A stretch of DNA of 64,000 nt from DMER64 sp964600385 (GCA_964600385.1 CAZRJC010000004.1:62001-126000), one strand, 5' to 3'; counted from the first letter of the stretch, positions 35,280-44,268 are shown. The notes: generated by a model from the letters alone, not told the origin. Numbers and translations: made by a program.

Positions 35280-35322
35280 ACGCCCCTGTGTCCTCAAATG
35301 TAGAGTCCGCAGGGGCGTTTTC
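35280..35322 (+). terminator. Intrinsic terminator after receptor 2
   Basis: The stem CGCCCCTG (35281-35288) pairs with CAGGGGCG (35310-35317), with a long loop and a T-run. Confidence 0.75.
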
Positions 35323-35341
35323 TATTATCGAAAAAAATAAA

Positions 35342-35349
35342 TAAATTTG
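35342..35349 (+). promoter_or_regulatory. Promoter -7 box of the 5'-nucleotidase pair
   Basis: TAAATTTG fits TAnnTTTG. Its last G is 5 bases before the ATG at 35355, so the mRNA would have almost no leader. Confidence 0.5.
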
Positions 35350-35354
35350 TTATA

Positions 35355-36923
35355 ATGAGTTATAGGTGCCGTTTTTTCCTCGTCATTTTCTGCCTTTTGC
35401 TGTCCTCCTGTTCCAGCGAGAGTGTTTCTTTTTGCGTACTTGAAACGACAGATCTGCACGGCCACTTTGACGGGCCGGTAATGAAAACAGCTACCTATAT
35501 CCGGCAGATGCAGGAAAAATACGATGACCGTCTGTTGTTGCTAGATGCCGGAGATTATCTCCAGGGTACCCCCGGCGTGTATTACAGTAACTTTATAGAC
35601 ACAGTTGATCAACATATTTGTTCACGTTTTTTCAATTTCTTTCCCTATACGGCAATTGGGGTGGGGAACCACGATATAGAGGCGGGAATAGAAACTTTCA
35701 ATCGTGTTTACCGTCAGGCAGAAATGCCTGTTATTTGTGCCAATGTAGTTGAAAAAGAATCGGGGACGCCTTATTTCACTCCTTATATTATTATTAAAAA
35801 AAGAGGAATAAAGATTGCTGTTTTAGGACTGCTTACACCGTATGTCAGCAGCTGGGTTGCCGCGCATCTCCGTCCGGGCCTTGATTTTCTGTCTATTGAA
35901 AAAGCTGCCCGTGAGTGGGTAGTGACTATTAAGGAAAAAGAAAATCCCGATATAATTATCGGACTGATACATACAGGAGCGGACGGTGGCATGGAGGGTT
36001 CTCTGGGCCTTGAAAATGCTGCAACCTGGATTGCGCGCAATGTTCCGGGGTTCAATCTGATATGCTATGGTCATGATCATCGTCCATATGCCGGCTATGT
36101 CCTGAACAGCCTTAAGGATACAGTCTGGCTACTGAATGCCGGAGCTCACGGTCAAAAGATTGGTAATGCCCTTATTACAATTAATAAAGGTAGGATACCC
36201 AAGGTTTCTGTATCTGCTTGTTTACTTGATGCAGAAGCTTTTCCGGCAGATTCCCTGTACTTCCGTGAATTAGAACCTGTCTTTAACCGTGTGCGTGAAT
36301 ACGAAAATTCGCCCATAGCAGAAATACTGAACACCATGCGCAGTGACAGCGCCATGCAAGGGCCCTGCAGCTGGTTGGATGAAATACATCTGGGACAGTT
36401 GGAAATGGCCGGATTGGGGACCGATATTCTTCCCGATGTTTCCATTGCATCGGCTCTTACTCCAAATGGAGTAATAAATAAGGGCCAGTTGTATCTGAAA
36501 GATTTCTTTTCCTGGCTCCCGTATGAGAATTCCATGTGTATAATCCGAATGATGGGAAACGAAATCGTTAAATACCTTGAATACTCCTATGAAAATGCTG
36601 GTTCTGTCATTAATTTCGATACAGCTGCAGGTATAATATATACGGTTCATAAAGACCGGCCGGCCGGAAAACGCATTGAAATACACCGGATGGCAGACGG
36701 TACTGCTTTTAATCCCGACAGGAGGTACAATGTTGTTATGAATTCTTACCGGACTCTGGGTGGAGGTGGCCATCTGACACAAGGCATGGGACTTACCACA
36801 AAGCAGGTTCAAAACCGGATTGTGTGGGAAAGCCGGGCAGATATGCGCCATATGTTCATGGATTGGGAGCGCTCACGAAGCCCCTTCAGGGCTGTTACCC
36901 TTAATCATTGGCAATACAAATGA
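35355..36923 (+). CDS. 5'-nucleotidase / UshA-type metallophosphatase lipoprotein (1)
   Basis: 522 residues. Lipobox 'LLLSSC'. N-terminal calcineurin-like metallophosphatase domain with 'ETTDLHGHFDG', 'LLDAGDYLQG', 'GVGNHDIEAG', 'GLIHTGADGG' and 'CYGHDHRPY', which supply the two-metal site. A 5_nucleotid_C domain follows (about 330-500), with 'KGQLYLKDFFSWLPYENSM' and 'GGGGHLTQG'. The family removes phosphate from nucleotides or cyclic nucleotides outside the cytoplasm. It lies directly after the nuclease/receptor region and overlaps the next paralogue by 4 bases. Confidence 0.9.
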   Translation: MSYRCRFFLVIFCLLLSSCSSESVSFCVLETTDLHGHFDGPVMKTATYIRQMQEKYDDRLLLLDAGDYLQGTPGVYYSNFIDTVDQHICSRFFNFFPYTAIGVGNHDIEAGIETFNRVYRQAEMPVICANVVEKESGTPYFTPYIIIKKRGIKIAVLGLLTPYVSSWVAAHLRPGLDFLSIEKAAREWVVTIKEKENPDIIIGLIHTGADGGMEGSLGLENAATWIARNVPGFNLICYGHDHRPYAGYVLNSLKDTVWLLNAGAHGQKIGNALITINKGRIPKVSVSACLLDAEAFPADSLYFRELEPVFNRVREYENSPIAEILNTMRSDSAMQGPCSWLDEIHLGQLEMAGLGTDILPDVSIASALTPNGVINKGQLYLKDFFSWLPYENSMCIIRMMGNEIVKYLEYSYENAGSVINFDTAAGIIYTVHKDRPAGKRIEIHRMADGTAFNPDRRYNVVMNSYRTLGGGGHLTQGMGLTTKQVQNRIVWESRADMRHMFMDWERSRSPFRAVTLNHWQYK

Positions 36924-38509
36924 AACAGGTTCTGATATATATAAGCGTTTTGCTTTTGTTGGGCTGTACTGCAAAACCTGTTTCCTTTGTGGTGCTTGAG
37001 ACTACCGATATGCACGGAGTAATTGACGGGCCCATGTCTGCAGTGGCCGGGTACATAAAGTCTCAGAGAAAAACATACGGCAAGCGTATGATCCTGCTGG
37101 ATTGTGGCGATAATCTACAGGGATCTTCAGCAGTATATTTTTCCAATTATGTAGACACATCTAATGTACACATATACTCTACGCTGTTCAACTGGCTTTC
37201 ATACGATGCCCTTACTGTGGGAAATCATGATCTGGAGGCCGGGAAAAAAGTCTATGATCGGTTATACACCCATGTGAAGGCGACTGTACTGTGTGCCAAT
37301 GCGGTGGATGAAAAAACAGGAGAACCCCGCTTTACACCTTACCGTGTATTCAGACGTATGGGCTATAAGATTGCCGTGATAGGCCTGCTAACGCCCCGTG
37401 CCACTGAATGGATCCCGGAATATTTGCGTTCAGGAGTTAAATTACTGCCTGTTGAAACTTCTGCTGCTTATTGGATTAATGTTGTCTGTGAAAAAGAAAA
37501 ACCCGATGTCGTGATTGGTTTATTGCATGCGGGAGGAGGTGTTTTTTCGGAAAACATGCACGAAGATGATGCTGTGAATACCGGATCGTGGATTGCGGGG
37601 AATATTCCGGGATTCCATCTGATTTGCTGCGGACATACACACAATGCCAAACTCGATACTATTGTCAACATGCTTGGCGATACCGTATGGATGATGGAAG
37701 CCGGTTCATGTGCCGATCATATTGCACGGGCAGATATTATGATTGAAAAGTATAAACATGGTGCCAAGGTACATATTTCTCCCTCACTGATTCACACCAA
37801 TGCTTTGCCTTACGATGCCGCCTATGAGCAGTTAATAGAGCCGTTCATGCTAAGAAAACAAGCATATGAAAAAAGCCCGGTTACGGAACTGGATCAAACT
37901 CTCTATAGCAGGGATGCAATGCAGGGTCCGAGCGTGTGGGTGGACCTGATTCATACACTGCAACTTTCCATGGCGAATACGGGCAGTGCGGCAGAAATTG
38001 GTGCCAGTATTTCATTTGCTTCGCCTGCTGCCAGGAATCTGTTTCTTGCCAAAGGACTCATTTATATTAACGACATCATTTCATATTATCCCTATGAAAA
38101 CACGCTGAGCATTGTCCGGTTAAGTGGAGAAGAAATAGTAAAGTACCTGGAATATGCTTATTACCTGAGACTGGACAGACCCAACGGTCCTGCCTATAAT
38201 TTTGATTCTGCAGCCGGAATATTATACGTTGTTAACAGGGACAGACCTTATGGGCAAAGGGTGGAGATTCTCTCCATGGCAGACGGATCGCCTTTTTTTC
38301 CTGACAGGGATTATAACGTGGCAATGAACACATTCAGGGCCAGAGGAGGTGGAAATCATCTGACACAAGGGGTAGGTCTTCCTCTGGAAGAATTACATAA
38401 GCGGATTATATGGGAGAGTGAAAACGATATCAGATCAAAACTCCTGGAATGGAAACTGACGCAGGGCCCTTACCCGGGTAAACCGCTTAATCATTGGAGA
38501 TATATTTAA
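36920..38509 (+). CDS. 5'-nucleotidase / UshA-type metallophosphatase lipoprotein (2)
   Basis: 529 residues from the start that overlaps the upstream stop as ATGA and gives a good lipobox (SVLLLLGC). It has the same two domains as the preceding gene: 'ETTDMHGVIDG', 'LLDCGDNLQG', 'VGNHDLEAG', 'GLLHAGGG', 'CGHTHNAK', then 'IYINDIISYYPYENTL' and 'RGGGNHLTQG'. The two proteins are clear tandem duplicates, sharing even the C-terminal 'LNHW' block. Specificities may differ (for example 5' versus 3' or cyclic nucleotides), but this cannot be read from the sequence. Confidence 0.9.
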   Translation: MKQVLIYISVLLLLGCTAKPVSFVVLETTDMHGVIDGPMSAVAGYIKSQRKTYGKRMILLDCGDNLQGSSAVYFSNYVDTSNVHIYSTLFNWLSYDALTVGNHDLEAGKKVYDRLYTHVKATVLCANAVDEKTGEPRFTPYRVFRRMGYKIAVIGLLTPRATEWIPEYLRSGVKLLPVETSAAYWINVVCEKEKPDVVIGLLHAGGGVFSENMHEDDAVNTGSWIAGNIPGFHLICCGHTHNAKLDTIVNMLGDTVWMMEAGSCADHIARADIMIEKYKHGAKVHISPSLIHTNALPYDAAYEQLIEPFMLRKQAYEKSPVTELDQTLYSRDAMQGPSVWVDLIHTLQLSMANTGSAAEIGASISFASPAARNLFLAKGLIYINDIISYYPYENTLSIVRLSGEEIVKYLEYAYYLRLDRPNGPAYNFDSAAGILYVVNRDRPYGQRVEILSMADGSPFFPDRDYNVAMNTFRARGGGNHLTQGVGLPLEELHKRIIWESENDIRSKLLEWKLTQGPYPGKPLNHWRYI

Positions 38510-38516
38510 ATTTACG

Positions 38517-38524
38517 TACATTTG
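38517..38524 (+). promoter_or_regulatory. Promoter -7 box of the yraN-pheS operon
   Basis: TACATTTG fits TAnnTTTG, with ATTG about 20 bases upstream at 38493. It is 17 bases before the yraN ATG. Confidence 0.6.
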
Positions 38525-38541
38525 CCGAAACAGGGTAACGG

Positions 38542-38931
38542 ATGGATTGCAGGGATAACGGAAGAGGGGAACTTGGACGAATGGGAGAGTTGCTGGCCCG
38601 CAAATACCTGGAAAACAATGGTTTTCTTGTGCTTCATTGTAACTGGAGATCGGGTCACAGGGAGTTGGACATTGTGGCGAAAAAAGAATACCGTATCCAT
38701 TTTGTAGAAGTCCGTTCCCGCAGAGAACCTGTTTTGGTTGAGCCGGCTCTGACGGTCACAAGAGATAAACAACTTACCCTTATGTCCGCTGCAAGGTCAT
38801 ATATGACCCGTTTCAGACTTGACCTGGAGGTTCAATTTGATGTGATTGCCATTGTTTTTGGCCCGAAGGGTCCGGATGACCTGCAGTATAAATTGGAATA
38901 TATTCCAGACGCTTTTTCACCTATTTCATGA
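38542..38931 (+). CDS. yraN: YraN-family (UPF0102) endonuclease-like protein
   Basis: 129 residues, cytoplasmic. The family layout is visible: 'GRMGELLARKYLENNGFLVL', 'NWRSGHRELDIVAKKE', 'IHFVEVRSRREP' and a helical end. The E...D...ExK-like arrangement is that of the restriction-endonuclease fold; here the ExK position reads Glu-Val-Arg. Exact function is not settled for the family. Its stop overlaps the next start by 4 bases. Confidence 0.88.
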   Translation: MDCRDNGRGELGRMGELLARKYLENNGFLVLHCNWRSGHRELDIVAKKEYRIHFVEVRSRREPVLVEPALTVTRDKQLTLMSAARSYMTRFRLDLEVQFDVIAIVFGPKGPDDLQYKLEYIPDAFSPIS

Positions 38932-40019
38932 CGCCGAACTTTTATTGCATAATCATGGCCGGCGGTATAGGCTCCCGTTTCTGGCCTGTGAGCAGAAATG
39001 CCCGTCCCAAACAATTCCTGGATATTCTCGGGGTTGGAAAAAGTTTCCTTCAACAGACCTATGACCGGTTTGTGCAGATTATCCCTGCCGAACGTATTCT
39101 GGTGGTCACATCTGATCTGTATGCCTCGTTGGTTAAAGAACAGCTTCCCGATCTGCCGGAAAAGAACATCCTGAGCGAGCCATTCCGGCGTAATACAGCA
39201 CCGTGTATTGCCTATGCGACCTATAAACTCATGAAGACCGACCCGGATGCTGCTGTAGTAGTAGCTCCGTCGGACCACCTTATCATCGGGGATACCGCTT
39301 TTCTGGGAACGGTCAGAGCTGCGCTGGAATTTGCCTGTCAGAGCGATGTGCTTATCACTATCGGGATAAAACCAACAAGACCCGAAACGGGATACGGTTA
39401 TATTCAGGCGCTGAAAAAGGAGTACCGTTCCGTTGGGGAACATCTTGTATATCCCGTAAAGACTTTTACCGAGAAACCAAATGCAGATCTGGCCGGAATC
39501 CTGGTCGAGAGCGGAGAATTCTATTGGAATTCAGGAATTTTTGTGTGGAGTCTGGCTGCCATCGCCCGGCAGCTCGAAAAATGGATTCCCGAAGTTAGCC
39601 TGCCCTTCAGGAACGGGATATCTATTTATAATACCCCACATGAGGCCAAATTCATCAGAAAAGTGTACGAGGAATGCCGGAATGTGTCTATAGATTACGG
39701 GGTAATGGAAAAGGCGAATAATACATTTGTCTTTTCTTCGTCGTTTGGATGGTCCGACCTTGGTAGCTGGGAAAGTTTCTATATGCATTCTTCAAAAGAC
39801 AAATCAGGAAATGCCATTGCGGCAGGCCGGTCATTGCTGGAGAATGTGAAGGACTGCCTGGTTTATGCAGAAGAGAATAATAAGCTTCTGGTTGTAAAAG
39901 ACCTTGATAATTATATCATTGTGGACACTAAGGATGCATTGTTGATATGCCCCAGGGATGATTCGCAATTTCGTCAATTGTTCAATGATATAGCACAAAA
40001 ACAGGAGAAATTTGTATGA
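38928..40019 (+). CDS. manC: Mannose-1-phosphate guanylyltransferase (GDP-mannose pyrophosphorylase)
   Basis: 363 residues, the short form without a fused isomerase domain. Nucleotide-binding start 'CIIMAGGIGSRFWPVSRNARPKQFLDI', substrate region 'GYGYIQ', 'TFTEKPNADLA' and 'YYWNSGIF'-like 'EFYWNSGIFVW'. It makes GDP-mannose from GTP and mannose-1-phosphate for fucose, rhamnose or mannose-containing glycans. It overlaps yraN before it and arcA after it by 4 bases each, so translation is coupled along the operon. Confidence 0.93.
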   Translation: MTPNFYCIIMAGGIGSRFWPVSRNARPKQFLDILGVGKSFLQQTYDRFVQIIPAERILVVTSDLYASLVKEQLPDLPEKNILSEPFRRNTAPCIAYATYKLMKTDPDAAVVVAPSDHLIIGDTAFLGTVRAALEFACQSDVLITIGIKPTRPETGYGYIQALKKEYRSVGEHLVYPVKTFTEKPNADLAGILVESGEFYWNSGIFVWSLAAIARQLEKWIPEVSLPFRNGISIYNTPHEAKFIRKVYEECRNVSIDYGVMEKANNTFVFSSSFGWSDLGSWESFYMHSSKDKSGNAIAAGRSLLENVKDCLVYAEENNKLLVVKDLDNYIIVDTKDALLICPRDDSQFRQLFNDIAQKQEKFV

Positions 40020-41284
40020 ACGGATCTAATTTCAAAGTTGAAGTAAATTCCGAAATAGGAGAATTGGAAGCCGTAATGCTGCACACCCCTGGTCCGGAAG
40101 TAGAGAATATGACTCCAAAGTCGGTTGAGCGTGCTTTATACAGTGATATTTTAAACCTATCGGTGGCACAACCGGAATATACCCAATTGTCCAGCCTTCT
40201 GGGAACTGTTTGTCAGGTTTTTCAGGTAAAGGACCTTCTGGTAAAAGTACTGGACAATCCTGCGCAGAGAAACGCTCTCATTGGCAAAATATGTCTTACA
40301 GAAAATGTCAATGACTACTATGACGAATTAATGGAGATGACCTCCCGGACGCTTGCCTCTAAACTTATTGAGGGATTACCGGCCCGAATAGATAACCTTA
40401 CTTCTTTTCTGAACGAGGATTATTATGCGCTCCATCCTTTGTATAATTTTTATTTCACACGGGATGCGTCTGCCATAATCGGAAATAATGCCCTTATCTG
40501 TCGCATGGCCAATAAAGTACGGGTAAGGGAATCGCTCATCATGGATGCCATTTTTTCCAATAATGCGCATTTCTCTTCCAATGTGATCAATTCCTATGAC
40601 AACCAGCCTAATGACCGTTCCATACTAATGGAGGGGGGGGATCTCCTGGTTGCAAGGGAAGATATCCTGGTAGTGGGGAACGGCATGCGTACCACATCTC
40701 AGGGAGTGGATCTGCTAATAAATCGTTTGAGCAAAAACGCTCCGGAAGGAAAGAGCTATATTTTGGTACAACAGTTACCTCCTTCACCCGAAAGTTTCAT
40801 ACATCTTGACATGGTCTTTACTTTCCTCGATGTTGATAAGTGCATGGTATTTGAACCGCTTATCCTTGGGGATCATCAATATGGCACCATACAGGTTACC
40901 CTGGATAACGGAAAGGTTGAGAAAATCCGCCGTGTACCGGGACTTGTTACTGCACTCAGACGCCTGGGCATGGACCTCGAACCTGTTGTATGCGGAGGTA
41001 CCGATGAATGGGACCAGGAACGGGAACAGTGGCATTCAGGCGCCAATTTCTTTGCCTTTGCACCAGGCAAGGTGATTTCATATGCACGAAACGTACATAC
41101 GCTTAATGAAATGTCCAAACATGGTTTTGAAATAGTTACGGCCGATGACGTGTGCTCGGGAAAGGTTTCCATTAAAAAAACACCAAAATGTGTAGTGACT
41201 ATTGAAGGAGCCGAACTTGCCCGCGGAGGCGGGGGCGCCCGTTGCATGACCCTTCCTCTGAAAAGAAAAAAAGTAAAATGGTAA
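40016..41284 (+). CDS. arcA: Arginine deiminase
   Basis: 422 residues, cytoplasmic (no signal peptide). All active-site blocks are present: 'YFTRDASAIIGNNAL' (Asp), 'MEGGDLLV' (Glu), 'IHLDMVFTFLD' (His, Asp) and the nucleophile Cys in 'ARGGGGARCMTLPL'. It hydrolyses arginine to citrulline and ammonia. The usual partners arcB and arcC are not in the window, so energy gain by the full pathway is unproven here. The gene is coupled to manC by a 4-base overlap. Confidence 0.94.
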   Translation: MNGSNFKVEVNSEIGELEAVMLHTPGPEVENMTPKSVERALYSDILNLSVAQPEYTQLSSLLGTVCQVFQVKDLLVKVLDNPAQRNALIGKICLTENVNDYYDELMEMTSRTLASKLIEGLPARIDNLTSFLNEDYYALHPLYNFYFTRDASAIIGNNALICRMANKVRVRESLIMDAIFSNNAHFSSNVINSYDNQPNDRSILMEGGDLLVAREDILVVGNGMRTTSQGVDLLINRLSKNAPEGKSYILVQQLPPSPESFIHLDMVFTFLDVDKCMVFEPLILGDHQYGTIQVTLDNGKVEKIRRVPGLVTALRRLGMDLEPVVCGGTDEWDQEREQWHSGANFFAFAPGKVISYARNVHTLNEMSKHGFEIVTADDVCSGKVSIKKTPKCVVTIEGAELARGGGGARCMTLPLKRKKVKW

Positions 41285-41299
41285 TAACTCAGAAATAAT

Positions 41300-42064
41300 A
41301 TGAAACTATTGATTGGTGGGGATATTGAAGGCATTGCCACGGCCTGTGACTGGGATTCCATAACACCGGGCCATCCCGATTATGAAAGAAACAGGATTCA
41401 GTATACCAGGGAAATGAATGCTGCTATTGCCGGTGCATTTGATGCCGGAGCAGATGAAGTATATGTAAGGGACGGTCATGGAGGGAATAAATCGCTTATC
41501 CCCGAGATGTTGGATAAACGTGCATTCCATATAAAAGGACGTTGTTCGGAAGATTACCGGGCCATGATCCTTACCATTGATGAAACGTATGATGCCGTTC
41601 TTTTTCTGGGATATCATGCCAAAGCGGGAACACCGGACGGAGTGATGTCGCATACCATGGCCCGTGTGGTAGATGAATTTACACTGAACGGAATCTCCCT
41701 TCCGGAAATGGGATATAATGCATTGGTAGCCGGAATGTACGGTGTGCCGGTTGTATATCTGGCCGGTGACACAGCGGCTTGCAGACAGGCCCGGGAGCTG
41801 TTCGGGAACATTGTAACCACTGCCGTTAAGAGAGGACTGTCCCGCTGCTCGGCTGTTTGCCTTCATCCTGAAGAAGCCTGTGCCCGCATCAGGGAAGACG
41901 TTAAAAAAGCACTGAATCAGGGCCATCGCTGTGTATACAAAATGGACGGACCATATGAGATGTACTGTTCCATCAGGCGTAATTACGATGCCCCCAATAT
42001 TGAAAAAACACTCAAAACCGAATCACTGGAAGAGGCCTTGCACCTGTTCTGGACATTGACCTAA
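41300..42064 (+). CDS. M55-family D-aminopeptidase (DppA-like)
   Basis: 254 residues, slightly shorter than Bacillus DppA. Zinc-binding motifs at the N terminus 'GGDIEGIA' and 'RDGHGGNKS', then 'GYHAKAGTPDGVMSHT', 'EMGYNALVAG' and 'LAGDTAA'. The family forms a barrel-shaped decamer that releases D- or L-residues from peptides. It follows arcA by 15 bases and precedes pheS by 11 bases. Likely role: turnover of cell-wall-like or imported peptides, an inference from the family. Confidence 0.9.
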   Translation: MKLLIGGDIEGIATACDWDSITPGHPDYERNRIQYTREMNAAIAGAFDAGADEVYVRDGHGGNKSLIPEMLDKRAFHIKGRCSEDYRAMILTIDETYDAVLFLGYHAKAGTPDGVMSHTMARVVDEFTLNGISLPEMGYNALVAGMYGVPVVYLAGDTAACRQARELFGNIVTTAVKRGLSRCSAVCLHPEEACARIREDVKKALNQGHRCVYKMDGPYEMYCSIRRNYDAPNIEKTLKTESLEEALHLFWTLT

Positions 42065-42075
42065 TTACTACAAAT

Positions 42076-43107
42076 ATGAGGGAGAAGATAGAAGAAATAA
42101 TGAATGAACTGGAAGAAATCCAGGTTAAGACAACAGGTGAAATAGAAGAACTCAGAGTCAGGCTTCTTGGGAAGAAGGGTTCTATTACCGGGCTTTTCGA
42201 AGAATTCAAAGATATCAGGCCGGAAGAGAAGCGTGAGATGGGACAGATGATGAATGTGCTGAAAAACAAAGCGCTGGAGAAAATCAATTCACTAAAGGAA
42301 CTAATCGGTTCGTCCGTTGAAAATAACGTACCCAAGGCAGATCTTACGATGCCTGCCGAACTGCTCAATATGGGTTCACGTCACCCCATTTCTCTTACAA
42401 GATATCAGATTCTGGATATTTTTCGCCGGATGGGATTTGCCGTTGCCGACGGTCCCGAGGTGGAAGATGACTGGCATGTGTTTACTGCACTGAATTTCCC
42501 TCCGGAACACCCGGCCAGGGATATGCAGGATACTTTTTTCATAAAAACCGATACGCCCAATTCAATCCTTTTAAGGACACATACCAGTTCGGTACAGGTT
42601 CGTACCATGGAAACGCAAAAACCGCCCATCCGGGTACTTTGTCCCGGCCGGGTGTTCCGGAACGAGGCCATCTCGGCACGTGCCCATTGTATTTTCCATC
42701 AGGTAGAAGGTCTCTATATAGATGAAAACGTTTCGTTTGCCGACCTGAAACAGGCTATTCTTATTTTTGCCCGTGAAATGTTTGGAGCCGATACTCAAAT
42801 TCGTCTTCGCCCTTCGTATTTCCCTTTTACCGAGCCTTCTGCCGAAGTAGATGTTAACTGTAACATATGCGGAGGTAAAGGTTGCAACATCTGTAAAGGT
42901 ACCGGCTGGCTGGAAATAATGGGAGCCGGCATGGTAGACCCCAATGTGCTGGAAGCTTCCGGGATTGATTCCACCAAATATACCGGATTTGCCTTCGGTA
43001 TGGGAGTAGAGCGCATTGCCATGCTCAAATGGCAGGTTAAGGACCTGCGTCTTTATTTTGAGAATGACGTCCGTTTCCTTCAGCAGTTCCAGACAGAATT
43101 CATTTAG
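42076..43107 (+). CDS. pheS: Phenylalanyl-tRNA synthetase alpha subunit
   Basis: 343 residues. An N-terminal coiled coil (about 1-95) is followed by the class II core: motif 1 region 'HPISLTRYQILDIFRRMGF', motif 2 'PGRVFRNEAISARAHCIFHQ', and motif 3 'FAFGMGVERIAMLKW'. A Cys-rich insertion with CxxC pairs ('CNICGGKGCNICKGTGW') is typical of the Bacteroidota form. The beta subunit gene pheT is not beside it. Confidence 0.97.
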   Translation: MREKIEEIMNELEEIQVKTTGEIEELRVRLLGKKGSITGLFEEFKDIRPEEKREMGQMMNVLKNKALEKINSLKELIGSSVENNVPKADLTMPAELLNMGSRHPISLTRYQILDIFRRMGFAVADGPEVEDDWHVFTALNFPPEHPARDMQDTFFIKTDTPNSILLRTHTSSVQVRTMETQKPPIRVLCPGRVFRNEAISARAHCIFHQVEGLYIDENVSFADLKQAILIFAREMFGADTQIRLRPSYFPFTEPSAEVDVNCNICGGKGCNICKGTGWLEIMGAGMVDPNVLEASGIDSTKYTGFAFGMGVERIAMLKWQVKDLRLYFENDVRFLQQFQTEFI

Positions 43108-43121
43108 GACGAGCCATTAAC

Positions 43122-43186
43122 CGTATCTTCCTTTCCGCCCGGAGTTCGTGAAACAGAGTCCCCGCTGGCAGGCGGAAAGTGATACG
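43122..43186. repeat. Imperfect inverted repeat between convergent genes
   Basis: Arms CGTATC + CTTTCCGCC (43122-43139) and GGCGGAAAG + GATACG (43171-43186) can pair over 15 base pairs with a small internal bulge and a 31-base loop. It lies between pheS and the convergent fimbrillin gene. There is no T-run, so it is not a standard intrinsic terminator; it could still act on both transcripts, or be a small repeat element. Confidence 0.6.
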
Positions 43187-43207
43187 ATCAGGACCTGGAG
43201 ACAGATT

Positions 43208-44227
43208 CTAAAAGACGACTTCATCCGGACCATTAGGTTCCCAGTTAACTATATCTATACTGATAGTGGCATCTTCAAATGTAATGGGCGTGTCCGGATC
43301 GTCAGATCCGGGACGCCTGATCACCACGTTGTATGAATAGGTGTTATTTGCTGTCATCCCTTTAATATTAATGGGATAATAATAAGTTTTTCCTCCCTGG
43401 AACTGAGCTTCTATCACGAGCCTTGTCATATTCCCTTCATATTCTGTATTGTTCTCATAAGCATAAAAGTAGTGTTTTGTGGTGTGCGGTACATCCGCTG
43501 TAAGCGTGCCAAGCGTATCACACAGACCGTTGGGAATACTCATATACCCCGATGCTGTCCGCCCGTCTGCAGGATAACTATTGACCGGGTTGTAGTTGCT
43601 GAGGGTTTTTTTATTTACTACATTATATAGAAAAGCCCTGACGTTAAGAAGATTTGTTCCTTCATACGCGGTGCCTTCGAAATCCGTGGATACCGATTCG
43701 AGAACCACTTTGGCTACAAAACGGGACATTTCTATAGTAACCGCTTCACTTTTTGTAAAAGATCCGGATTCACTCCCAATCATAGAGAAATCATCGAGTC
43801 TTTCATTGAAAAGACTTATTGTCTGTATCGTGAACCATTCCATGTATGTGAATCCGCTCCAGTCCGGTTGTGTCTGATTGTTGAGCGCATGAACGTTGGC
43901 CACTGCATAAATGATTTTACTTCCTTTTGATACTTTCAGCTGGATGGGATTGGTTTTATTATAATTTTCTACGACGTGATGAACATCAAGTGTTTTGTCT
44001 TCATCATCATTAAATACAAAGATATCCAGGCGATGTATGGATTCCTGCTCCCCAACGTTCAACGCGTTTATGGACTTTGTTTTGGGAGAGGTTGGTGAAA
44101 CAGTTAACGTCAGTAAAGCTTCACGGTCAGGATCAATAACCGGAGGTGTTTCCCTTTCGCAGAAACACAGGATGAGCAGTGCCGATAGAAGGGCAGGGAG
44201 TAAAAGAACATAAGACTTTGTTTTCAT
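43208..44227 (-). CDS. Fimbrillin family protein (FimA/Mfa-like), orphan
   Basis: 339 residues. The N-terminal signal peptide ends with a Cys-rich site (LILCFCERE); the lipidated Cys would be the second, with Phe at -1, which is atypical. The N-terminal beta domain shows 'IHRLDIFVFNDDE' and 'SKGSKIIYAVANVHA', and the C-terminal domain 'NNTYSYNVVIRRPGSDDPD', ending with a strand 'ISIDIVNWEPNG'. This is the fimbrial subunit/tip fold of Bacteroidales type V pili. No other fimbrial genes are adjacent, so it is an orphan subunit or a tip protein. Confidence 0.8.
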   Translation of the reverse strand: MKTKSYVLLLPALLSALLILCFCERETPPVIDPDREALLTLTVSPTSPKTKSINALNVGEQESIHRLDIFVFNDDEDKTLDVHHVVENYNKTNPIQLKVSKGSKIIYAVANVHALNNQTQPDWSGFTYMEWFTIQTISLFNERLDDFSMIGSESGSFTKSEAVTIEMSRFVAKVVLESVSTDFEGTAYEGTNLLNVRAFLYNVVNKKTLSNYNPVNSYPADGRTASGYMSIPNGLCDTLGTLTADVPHTTKHYFYAYENNTEYEGNMTRLVIEAQFQGGKTYYYPINIKGMTANNTYSYNVVIRRPGSDDPDTPITFEDATISIDIVNWEPNGPDEVVF

Positions 44228-44260
44228 GGCATTTGGTTTTATATTAAATTATTACAAAAG

Positions 44261-44268
44261 CAAACATA
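44261..44268 (-). promoter_or_regulatory. Promoter -7 box of the fimbrillin gene
   Basis: Reads TATGTTTG on the minus strand, 33 bases before the ATG at 44227. Confidence 0.5.
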
